From positions 23,917,019 to 23,981,018 of the forward strand of contig CM049306.1 of the NCBI GenBank assembly GCA_026874595.1: a stretch of DNA of 64,000 bases, given 5' to 3'. Origin of the DNA: Sipunculus nudus (taxonomy: Eukaryota > Annelida > Sipuncula > Golfingiida > Sipunculidae). This document shows, one piece after another, positions 24,346-35,300 of this stretch. The position numbers and the translations under genes were made by a program. The notes beneath the pieces were generated by a model, which had not been told where the DNA came from, searched no databases, and was given only the letters and a program-made list of their open reading frames with translations. Within the stretch, counting starts at the first letter, position 1. Every line of letters begins with the position of its first letter.

Positions 24346-24426
24346 GTGCTTGTAAGGAATCCGTTGTAATTTCATGATGGATCATCAGTACAACTCGGCT
24401 GACATCTACCATACGATAATCGGTTA

Positions 24427-24568
24427 TAGAGGTGCGTACCGGGCCGTTTGGGCCCGTCCGATCCACAACTGTGGGCTGGACCGGACCGCTAAACCAAAAT
24501 ACCGGACCACTTATCCCTCGAACAGACCGGTCCGGACCGCTCCACCAGTTTTTTTTTTTTTTTTTTTT
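24427..24568 (+). mobile_element. hAT-type terminal fragment
   Basis: TAGAGGTGCGTACCGGGCCG fits the hAT terminal consensus TAGAGNTG. It is followed by repeated GGACCGGACCGC and ACCGGTCCGGACCGC blocks and a poly-T tract. No matching right terminus was found, so this is a one-ended fragment. Confidence 0.5.
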
Positions 24569-24840
24569 GAAGATTTAAGCTTAACACATTTCTTAGTTTC
24601 AACCTACAAATCTTGTTATGCACAAATAAACATTCTTTAGCTACTTACTGTATTATTATATCTAAGGTGTTTTATTTTATAAAGATGAATTTTTTTATTA
24701 TATCTAACTTATGATTGGAGTGACAATTAAGTTCAGCATTAAAATGATGGTCTTCTGCTGTATTACACACATATATATATACTGATGCTTGTCCAATGTT
24801 TCACAGCATATCAAAGTATAATAAGACCATTTTATATATA

Positions 24841-24844
24841 TTAA

Positions 24845-24890
<46 letters not shown>
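24841..24890. repeat. (AT)n microsatellite
   Basis: About 22 AT units. Confidence 0.95.
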
Positions 24891-24893
<3 letters not shown>

Positions 24894-24899
24894 ATATAT

Positions 24900-27722
24900 T
24901 AAACCATTAACATTAGATCAATTCGTTTTCTATTTTGAAATCGAACTTACCACTACAGCACAATTCAGCTAATTTCAACCTGCATACATTTCCGTCCAAC
25001 AAATTCTTTTAATCAGCCACAGGCGCTTGAATTGCTATTAGTGTAGATTTCGGCTAAATTTGTTACTTTTCTTGGTCGTTTCCTTATAACTTATCTGACA
25101 TTTTCCTATAACGTTTTTCACACTATATGGTCCACCTCTTTAATATTTACCTAATATTTGTATGCAGAGAAAATAAAATAAAAACAATAAAAATAAAAAT
25201 AATTTATAATACCCTTAAGGGGCAAACAAGGTATTTCGACTCATATTCTGAAGGTGTACCTAAGTACTTTTATGGTAATTCCCTGCAAATGCACTCCTCT
25301 TGAAGCAAAAAAGAAATCAAGACAATTTTTGTTTACAAAAGTTAAATTTAAAAGAAGCAAATAGGCCTATATGGTCTATTTAACACTTTTTTTTAAATTT
25401 ACAACTATGATTTATGTTTTGATTTTATCAAAGGCTATTAATTTATATTTTATCATTAATCACAAAATACCAAGAGAAAACAATGTCTGCAATGTGCAAG
25501 TGAGATATTTTACTTCACGCGTGTAACGGTGTTGAGAAAAAGGTTCATATTTTTTCCCTTACCTGGACTATTTAAAAAAAAAAGGAAACTGAAAAGTGCA
25601 CTACTGGCATTATGCTATAATTCTAAAGATATTTTTATTCAAATGAAGTTTTGTTATATCAAAATCAAGATTAAAAAAAATCACCAAGAAAACCGTTGAA
25701 ACGCGACGTTTTCTGTAGAAATACCCATATAAATTATATATATCGTCTCGTATCGTATTAAAAAAATAACAGTTCAGTCATATGGCCTTCATTTCAATCT
25801 TTAGAGCACTCACAATCGTTCACCCTCTACAATCGACCTTTTATACTCCTAAATAGTCGTGAATGACACTCGCACAGTAAGACTGGTCAACAGATTTTAT
25901 GCATGTGGTTGTGGGGGGGGGGGGTCATATGGTACAATCAAAAGGCGCTTGCAAATGCAAGTTTACTCATTATCAAGCAGACTACACAATTTGAGATCCG
26001 GTAATGTGCATTATCTTTTCTGTCAGCGTCAGACGTGACACTTCACTTAACGGCCACTTGTTTGTCAATTAACGCGGTGCTGCAAGCTGGGGTAACTGAA
26101 ACACACCTAAGTTGGCGGCATGTGTATACAAGTACGACCTTGACCCCATACCTTGTAGAACTGACCAATCAATGGCAAGTCTCGCAGAATCTCGCGAAGC
26201 AACGGATTGCAGAATGATGGTAATTCAAAATGATGGGACGTCCTGCCCATAATCATTGTTTACAGAAACTCAAGCGCTGACTACGGATCTACCGTCATGA
26301 GGTTTGTGAAGCCATTGCTTTGAAAGTGGAAGGATAGTTAACCGGTAAGGAAATTCTGTGGATCAAAGTGGCAAGCATATGCATCGCTCTTAGTTTGCTG
26401 CACAGTTCGTGAGAACAGGTGCTCCGACTGAGGACAGACGACGCTAACCTGACTGTTTAAACATAGGTGTATACGAGCGTTCCCATTGCAAAAACACAAC
26501 AAGATCTGAGAGTTATACATTTAAAAAAACATACTGTATATACGTCCGTTGTATCAACTTAATTTGCAAACTTTATTAACATTTGTAAACGTGTCCATGG
26601 ATAGGCAGTGATTTTGACAAGCAAATCAAAACACGTTTCATCAGGCATTGGTGTTTCACCAGGAAGGTTCACTGATCACACTGATCATCGCCATTACCAG
26701 ACTGATTGACTGATAAACCCTTCAGCACAACAACTTAATGTCCATCAAATGTAAATAATGATCAAAGCAATTTTAATTGAAACTTTGACAAGTTTTTAAA
26801 AATAAAATTATATAATTTTTTTATCTTAGCTTTCAGTGTCAAGGAAGTGCAACCCATCTCATTGTGGTCCCCCAAAACACCCTAAACACTGGTGCCGGTA
26901 TTTTGGGTACCTGTGATGAAATACCCACTAAACTGTGAATTGATAAAAATCATAACACCAATTGTTATATAATCATTTGTTGATTAAATCTATGCAATAT
27001 TGAATCATAATTTTATTAAATAAAGATATATCAGTGTTTCGTTTTGCAGTTGGTTCAACGGCTGACACCTAGACTTTAAGAGAATTAATATATCAGGTTC
27101 ACAAGATCTTGGATCATGGGTGAGCATTACAGGATATTGCTAATGCCGATTTTGCTAATATGGGCCCCCCACGTAATATAAAAACACTGATATAAACAAA
27201 ACAAGCACCCTTGTGCCGAAATATCCACATTTTTAGGCCTATTTTTATGAAAGCTCCAATGGATTACCTATAGTTTATAATGGTAAAATGGGTGATTGGG
27301 CCCCTTTGATCTGCCTTGCATCATACCAACAATTAATTGCAGCCTCAGTTTTGTTCAGTGTTAACATTAAGTAAATGCAGTTCATAGCGTATAAAAACTG
27401 ATATAGTTGGGATGGTCAGATAAGACTGTGCTAATGACTATCTGACTGAATAACACTTGCCTACATTAACCAGATTTTAGCTGTGCCGGCCAGTGGTTTT
27501 TTTGCTACATGTGAATCTGCGTTGGCGTCTTGGCGATACCCCTGTATTGTGCATCCCCAAAAAAGGTTGAGCAAAATTTGTCAATTCTGGAATTTTTGCC
27601 CTTCTCTTTTTACATCGGCAGTATTATATAGAATATTTATGCCATTTAAAAAATCACATAAAATTCATTCAGATTCTGTATATCATGATATTTTCTTGTA
27701 ATGATTGTTGAATTTAATTTAT
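24900..27722. other. Intergenic, no supported feature
   Basis: AT-rich. 26020-26500 is GC-richer and contains GACCAATCAATGG (CCAAT-box-like). It could be an upstream regulatory or first-exon region of the RGS12-like gene, but nothing in it proves this. Confidence 0.35.
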
Positions 27723-27724
27723 TA

Positions 27725-28806
27725 CAGTCAAGCCCACTTTGTGTCATATCAGTTAATAGAAAATCCTGTTTATTGTCACATAAATCTGAAATCCAAAACC
27801 ATTTCCTATATAATCAATGGTAAATCTGACCGTTTAATATCATGGAATATTGTCATAATCCCGTTTATTGTCATGCTTGGAACCCTTTGCAGTGATACCA
27901 GATCGCAGTAAATATCACATCAGATGCTGACGCGACAAGAGCCTGGAAGCAGTCAGGCGTATCAAACGATCGCATCTCCCTCCTGTGTGCGGCAGGAAAG
28001 TGCAGTTATGCATACAGGTCACTCCCCTTCACTTAGCTAATTTACATCTTTAGATACCACGGTAATCCAGATAATTGCGTTTCCTCGTACGTTAACAAGG
28101 GCGATGTTTGCGATCACGTCATACATAATGAACTCCTAGCCTTTGCAAGGCCGTGGTTTTCACCTCGGTGACGTTTCGCCCAGATGATAAGAGGCACGAG
28201 CGCTTAAAGTGCTTACAACTGTAAATCCCTTTTAAGGGTACACGAAAAGCCGGAGGTTTTTTTAGCACTGGAGGAGATACTCAGTCAAAAAACCTCAATC
28301 GCGGTGAAACTTCAAAAAGTTTACAATGTCATGATGATGACAGTGCTATCATAAAGAGGATCATGGAACTTTGAGCCATTAATAGGATATCCGAAAAATA
28401 AGGCGCAGTGGTCGGGGAAATAATTATTAAGTAGAATAGTTTGTCTGCGCATTACGTTAAAACCGTGCCGCATATTTCCAAACATTTGACCTCATGACCC
28501 AGACGCTACGTCTCTTTCTGGTGGCAAGTCAGATTTTTGTCAGTTATTGTGGCATGCAGCACAACACGTACAGGAAAATAAATTGTCAGGTGCGCATAAA
28601 TGAATTTGATATGCCAATGTGCAATAAAAATATCATGAAGGTTTCTGTTTCCTTTTTGTTGACGATTTTTTTAATGTCATTTGAGACATAATGCTTCTTC
28701 TATGACTCAAAAGGAAATTGATGTTTAAACCTGCATAATGTCACATCCCAGTTATTATCATAATTTGTGTATGTACCACCGATATGACAATAAGCGGGCT
28801 CGACTG
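27725..28806. mobile_element. Non-autonomous Tc1/mariner-pogo-type DNA transposon, 1082 bp
   Basis: The left end begins CAGTCAAGCCCACTT and continues TGTCATATC. The right end, reverse-complemented, begins CAGTCGAGCCCGCTT and continues TGTCATATC: 22 of 26 positions match. TA flanks both ends. The motif GTTTATTGTCA recurs near the left end. No transposase frame is present, and 1.08 kb is long for a MITE, so it may be a deletion derivative or one carrying captured DNA. Confidence 0.75.
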
Positions 28807-29185
28807 TATGTACTTGGTAGACACCGTTCCTTGGTAACATCAGGATACAAAAATAATATAATAGGAAGCCAGTGCTATTGCCCTGTCACAGTCCCAAACC
28901 AAAATGGGACACTGCAGATGTAGTGGTAAATACTTAGATTAGGAATTAGATAAGAGAGCATAAAAAATAGAGGTGGTTACCTTCACAAAAAAATTTCTTT
29001 AAAAAAGCAGTTATATACTCAGTAGCTCATAAAAAGAACTTGAGTGATGTTTAAGAAAAACCTGCCAACTGTTCATTTGAGATAAGTTAAACTAGACCTT
29101 AAATAAATTTATGCAAAAGTATTCTCATCCTTCACTTAAATAAAACTTTGACAGAGAATGTTTTCACTATTATTATCATTATGAT

Positions 29186-29237
<52 letters not shown>

Positions 29238-29731
29238 TTAGAGGCATACATAAATGGAAACACATTTTGAAAATACCATATTGTACAAGATGTATTTACC
29301 ATATTTATAATTTATATATATCATCAAATAATACACTTTACAAATCTGGTCCAAGGGAACATAAGTTACACTTGTAAATGATAATATATTTTGTCAAGGA
29401 TCACAGGTTTTGATCATTTAATTAGTACCATTTCTGGCACCAGATCAGGGGGTCACATTTCTAAGTAGAATCTCATCCTATTTATTGTGCTTTTTGTGCA
29501 AAGAAAATTAGCCAAAAAAAAGTTATTTATTTGTTGCCCATGTGTAATTGTCCATGTAAATCAGCTACAAGATTCTGTTTGTTCAAATTGTTTCAGACTA
29601 TAGTGATATATTTATTGATATATTATTTATATGTTACTGGACAATTTCATATTTGAACTTGTGCTTCATTATAATTATTTTATAACATGATGCATCAAAC
29701 TCAGGACATGTCTGTATTTGATGTTTTCCAG
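28807..29731. other. Upstream flank of the first RGS12-like coding exon
   Basis: AT-rich with a (TA)n array at 29188-29233. It is probably intron (a splice acceptor sits at 29731), with the 5'UTR exon and promoter further upstream and not identified. Confidence 0.5.
29188..29233. repeat. (TA)n microsatellite
   Basis: About 23 TA units. Confidence 0.95.
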
Positions 29732-32371
29732 GTTGTGATGTACCAGCCAAAGAGGAGGAAGAAGCGTTATGCTCCTGGGCTGCGGTCAGTGGAGCTTATA
29801 AGGAGCAGGTCAGGGTATGGCTTTACAATATCCGGCCAACAGCCATGTATCCTGAGCTGTATCATAAACAACAGCCCAGCGGACAAGGCAGGGTTAAAGA
29901 CGGGTGATTTTCTTATGTCTGTCAATGGACAGGACATATCTAAAGCCCTACACGATGACGTTGTGCGACTGATTGGTTCTTCCACAGGAGTGCTGCTTTT
30001 GCAGATCGCAGAGAACTGTGCTAGCTCAGATTCTTCAGATGATGACTTTGTTCAGAGAGGTAAATCAAAGTATGGAAACCATCACCGTGGGCGTCCGTAC
30101 CATGGAGCCAGGCGGCCTCACATGGTTGAATTTGACGAGTTCCTGTATCCATATGGTAGTGAAGAAATGTTTGATCACCATGGAGCAAGACCAAAACGTC
30201 AACCGGTCCTCCCAATGAGGAATTACCAGTCTGACCTGAAAGCTGGTTATGGACGAGTGCTGCAGGAAAGAAATGGACCTAATCATGTAACCAGCAGGCA
30301 TGAACCATATGGGCTACAATTGGCAGAAAAGAAAAAGTTGAAGCAGTTTTCTGCAAGTGGTAGTGCTTTAATGAGAGAACCAATGGCATCTGGTGGTACC
30401 ACGAAGCACACACTAATCACAAGGGATGGCCGTGTGATAAGGAGCAGGAGCCCAGTACCCACAGACCATCAGGAACCATATCCTACCAACTACACTGCCA
30501 GAGATCTGTCAAATATCTTTAACCCTCTAATTAAACCCCATGTGTTACCGGGCAGAATAGTAGAAGAAGATACAGAGTCGTCAGAGTTGAATGACAGTCT
30601 TGGATTTGATATGTGTGCTGTCGTGGGGTATATAGGATCTGTTGAATTGCCTCGAGATGCTCATCTCCCCAGCTCTCGTGTACACTCCATCCGGAGCGCC
30701 ATAAGACGTTTACGGGTTGATCGTAAAATACATACATTAATATTAATAGAGGTCATGACCCAGGGTGTCAGAGTTATAAACAGTATGGGCAGCACCATGG
30801 CCAGGTATCCCAGGGACTGTGTGGCCTTTGCTGGTGTATACCCTGAGAATAAGCATTACTTTGGCATAGTGACCATACAGGGGGCAAGCAGTGATGACTT
30901 CAGCAGTGAGAATAGTTTAGAAGACTGTGTACAAAGCAGTGCATGTCACGTATTCATGGTGGACACAGACCTTCATCCGCACCCGGCTCACGCACAAAAA
31001 GCTGCACAGTTTGGAATCAGCTGTATAACAAACCCATTGACTCAGACATGTCGTCAGTTCCCTGCCACTGCTGTTCCTTTAGTGAACTGTGTCGCAAAGC
31101 TATACCAGGACAGGGAAGACCTGTTTGACACAACAGGAACCAGCAATCAGGAGGCGTATCATGATCGCAGTAGCAGTAACAGCAGTAATAGTGACAGCGG
31201 GCTTGGGTTTGGAAAAGAAGAAGGCCAAGTGTGTGTTGTGGATATGCATAATGGTGACCAGTTTGAACAGTTCGCCAATAATGATAGGGTGGACCGGAAG
31301 ATCCCCAGATCTTTATCGCAAGGAGTCAGCATGGGGAGCGACCCTTCTCTGGCGGGCTCAAAAGAAAAGCTGCAAGTCAGTGACAGTGGTTCTCAGAACA
31401 GCACACAGTCAGACAGCACAGTTTTTAATGATGATTCAGGTGCTTCAGCTGATACACTAACTCAGAAATTTGGTGCTGTGGTTATAAAGGATCAACAAGC
31501 TGAACCATCCATTAAGTCTTCCACTGAGAAAAAGGAGCAGGTTGATAGTAAAGGAGATGAGGGCCCTAAATATTCAACCATGGAGCGTCTGAATGTTAGG
31601 GCCATGCCTCCACCAAAAGGTTTCCAGAGGGCCACAAGCAAAACACTTGATGATCAAAATAGTGTTGATAATCTGCGTCAAAGCTCCCACAGGATAATGC
31701 AGGCTAGACAGAGGAACTCAGAAAGTCGTCTTCCAAGTGACACAGGCTCAACCAGCTCTAGGGATTCAGGTAAAAAAGATGAGGCTTTAAAATCAGCATC
31801 AACTTCCTGCTTGCATGATAGTGAATCAGCCTTCAGCAGCGTGTCAAAAAAAGAAGCCATTTCAAAATTGACTGGGAGGCCATCTTTGGGTCATGATGAC
31901 ACACTGCAGAAGCTGAGTCCAAGAGTATTCCAGACCGCAAAACCTGTCCAGCCTGCTCAACCATCAGTTGCCACTGCTACTGTAAGGCCAATAAAGAAAC
32001 CAGGTGTGGGGCCTAAACCAGTCCAAATTCCCATTGTCCCAGACCCGGAGACACCTGTCCTGTCATCAACACCACAGAGTACTAAAAAAGAAGAGAGACA
32101 AACGCCAAAAGCTGTTACACCAGATGTGGTGTTCAAACCTCCACTACCTGCCAGAAAATACATAGCCAGTAAAAAGCAGCCCAAAACACCGACTGCCACA
32201 GCCAAGCGGCCAAAGTCCACACCACCACTACACTACCATAAGATAGCACCTAAAGCAGAAATATCTGAGTGTGACACTGACCTGGACACTGACCATGACG
32301 TGGCTAGGAAGAAGCCGGCTCAGGAGGAGACCAACAGGAGAACTTCAGAAGGCTACACCATTCTCAGGAAG
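29732..32371 (+). CDS. RGS12: RGS12-like exon A: PDZ, PTB and disordered tail
   Basis: A 2.64-kb exon encodes 878 residues from the ATG at 29738. A splice acceptor (TTTTCCAG) ends at 29731, six bases before that ATG. The exon ends in CTCAGGAAG followed by the donor GTGAGT at 32372. The open frame also runs upstream to in-frame ATGs at 29687, 29690 and 29708. Those would be used only if the transcript starts inside this stretch, adding 17 residues with no resemblance to the family N-terminus. The frame continues past the donor for 28 codons to a stop at 32453, giving a possible truncated, intron-retained PDZ-PTB isoform. Residues 470-878 are low-complexity and rich in S, K, P and T, with proline runs that could bind SH3 domains (inference). 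Confidence 0.93.
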
Positions 32372-35300
32372 GTGAGTCAAATGTATTATATATATAGTGT
32401 CAATCTGTACTTTGCCCTGGAAGATAAGTCAAATGTTATATATAGGAAATCCTGAGTGTTGTTTCTGTACATCAGTCATTACTCAAATATGTTTGTCAAA
32501 GAGGTCATGAATTGAAATCCATGAGTCAAGTGATAAGAAATGTATATATAATACTAAAGAGTCCGTGATCAGTTAAAAAACTGTGAAGAATCACAAGTAA
32601 GGTAAGTGAAATATTAGAATTTCATGTTCATTCATCAAACATCACACTGTGTATCTTTATATATTTATATTTTCTTTTAATTTTCAGCAACAGTTGTGTT
32701 AATTTCTTGAAGTTGTTTTCAAATTGAAGTTTCAAGATGTTAAACATGTTATAAATGCTGCCATCCACACAAGACAGTATTGGCTTGCTGCTGCATCTCT
32801 GCACTCCTAAAACAATTAAACCTTGACAATTTGATCATACATTTGCAGCCCAAATACTGTTGGCAGCATAGGGCATCAGCCTTATGTTTCGCAGGACGTC
32901 TGATTTACACAGGTCCATGTATATTGGTATTTATAATTGTATCCCCAGACAAAGTCGGGGGGGGGGGGGGTACTATGTTTTCATACCGGTCCTGCCGCTG
33001 CATATAAATCTTGTTGGCGTGATAACTCAACAATATTTCACGGATCTTTACCAAACTTGGTATATGTATAGATATGGGTGAGAGGATGACGCCTATTTAA
33101 AATGAGGTCATGACCTTGACTAGGAGAGTGTCCTTGACCTTGATTAAGTCCAATTTTTGGGAAAATCACACAAATTCTTAAATATCTCAAGATATCTTTG
33201 CATGGATTGATCCTAAAATCAAGTTGATGGAAGATCATGGATAGGGTTTTCATGTTCCAGAAACTGGTGGAGCCACCTTTTATTCTTTTACTTGTTTTCG
33301 TGCCGTTTTATACCCCAAAATTGCCACCTTACAGCACTGTGAGCATTATAAGTCAAAAACTATTGGACGGATTTCTTTCATATTATGCATATACATATAC
33401 ATAGGTTATGGGATGATGTATATATAAATTGGGGTCATGACCTTTCCTATTAGAGTGGCCTTGACCTTGAATATTGCCATATATGGTGAAAATCACACAC
33501 CTCTTATATCTCCAGTGTTACAAGCCATATGTATTTCAAACATAGACTGGTACCCCGCTCTATTATGGCACCGCTGCTCTAGGCCAATCATAGAGACGGG
33601 CGTACAACGCCATCTTCAGGACTCCCGGCAGACTGGTTCCAACTCAAGTCTGAATCATATATGATAAAAATAAGCATTTCGTTTGCTCAGAGAAGTTGTT
33701 AAAAGTTGGCTGTACATTTCGTGGGACATTTATGATTAGATTAATAGATATTGATAATAAACCAATGCCACGTACAGTGGAATATCAAGTATTCAGTATA
33801 TCGTATGATTCGTATCATCAATACATCCATCAGTCAATTTTTGTGCAAAAACTAATTTTTCAATATTTGGAAACTTTAAATAACTAAAAAAAGTAATTTT
33901 ATAAGTAATCTTCACGGATAACCAGCCAGGATCGCGAGAACGTTCATGACAATCGGTGTGAGCGTACAGACTGGAGTTGGAACCAGTCTACAGGTAGGTC
34001 AGGAGTTGCAACTGGGAGTACTGAAGATGGCGTTGTACGCCTGTCCCTATGCTTGGCTTGAGGGCCTTAATAGAGCAGGGTACCAGTCTATTTCAAACAT
34101 GACTTATGTATGGCCCACCACTAAAGTAAGAACCCTATAGGTTCTAGGGTCATGAGGTCAAAGGTCAAGGTCACTGGACTGGCATTTTAAAAGATACTGT
34201 GGATGCATTTTAAGCCAAACTTTCATCCCAGGTCTTCCATCTTGAATATATAGCTATTTGCCAATAATGGATGATCCATATAAATTTTGGGGTCACAAGG
34301 TCAAAGGTCAAGGCCACAGGAGCTATCTGTCCAAAAATTAGTTTCTGGATGATAATTCCTGCTTTTATTAATGTAATGATTTCAAAATTGACTTATATAT
34401 GTCCCATTGAAAAAGCAAGACCCAAATTGATTTTGGGGTCATGAGGTCAAAGGTCAAGGTCACAGGAAACCTCTTTAAAAAGATTGTGGATGCATTTTCA
34501 GCCAAACAATTCATCTCAGATCTTTTATCTTGCACAAATAGTTCACCTGCCAAGAGTGGAAGACCCCTATCAATTTTGTGGTCACAAGGTCAAAGGTGAA
34601 GGTCACAGGAGCCATCTGTCCAAAAATTAGTTTCTGGATGATAATTCCTGCTTTTATTGATGTATGGATTTCAAACTTGACTTATATATGTCCCATTGGA
34701 AAAGCAAGACCGGAATTGATTTTGGGGTCATGAGGTCAAAGGTCAAGGTCACAGGACACATCTTTAAAAAGATGTGGATGCATTTTCAGCCAAACATTTC
34801 ATCTCAGACCTTTCATCTTGCACATATAAGTCATCTGCCAATAGAGGAAGACCCCTATCAATTTTGAGGTCACAAGGTCAAAGGTGAAGGTCACAGGAGC
34901 CATCTGTCCAAAATTTAGTTTCTGGATGATAATTCCTTCTTTTATTGATGTATGGATTTCAAACTATACCTGTATTTGACCCATTGGAAATGCAAAACCG
35001 GAATTGAATTTCGGGTCATGAGGTCAAAGGTCAAGGTCACAGGACACATCTTTAAAAAGATGTGGATGCATTTTCAGCCAAACATTTCATCTCAGATCTT
35101 TCATCTTGCACATATAGTTCACCTGCCAAGAGAGGAAGAACCCTATCACTTTGAGGTCACAAGGTCAAAGGTGAAGGTCACAGGAGCCATCTGTCCAAAA
35201 ATTAGTTTCTGGATGATAATTCCTTCTTTTATTGATGTTTGGATTTCAAACTTGACTTGTATTTGACCCATTGGAAAAGCAAGACTGGAATTGAATTTGG

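Larger units (their letters stand above)
23198..24426. other. Intergenic; microsatellites only
   Basis: It holds (TAA)n at 23856-23900 and (TG)n at 24321-24345. A minus-strand frame at 23640-23525 reads NGQTPQCNDDLTYSSG and on to NCSK before a GTATAT donor-like site, but has no in-frame ATG. Confidence 0.4.

Noticed and set aside
29687-29737. ATG at 29687 as the RGS12-like start
   Set aside because: A splice acceptor ends at 29731, and the extra residues do not resemble the family N-terminus, whereas MYQPKRRKK leads directly into the PDZ domain.
34664-35266. Open frames of 67-104 codons in the 34-35 kb region
   Set aside because: They are readings of the 289-bp satellite and repeat the same peptide pattern.
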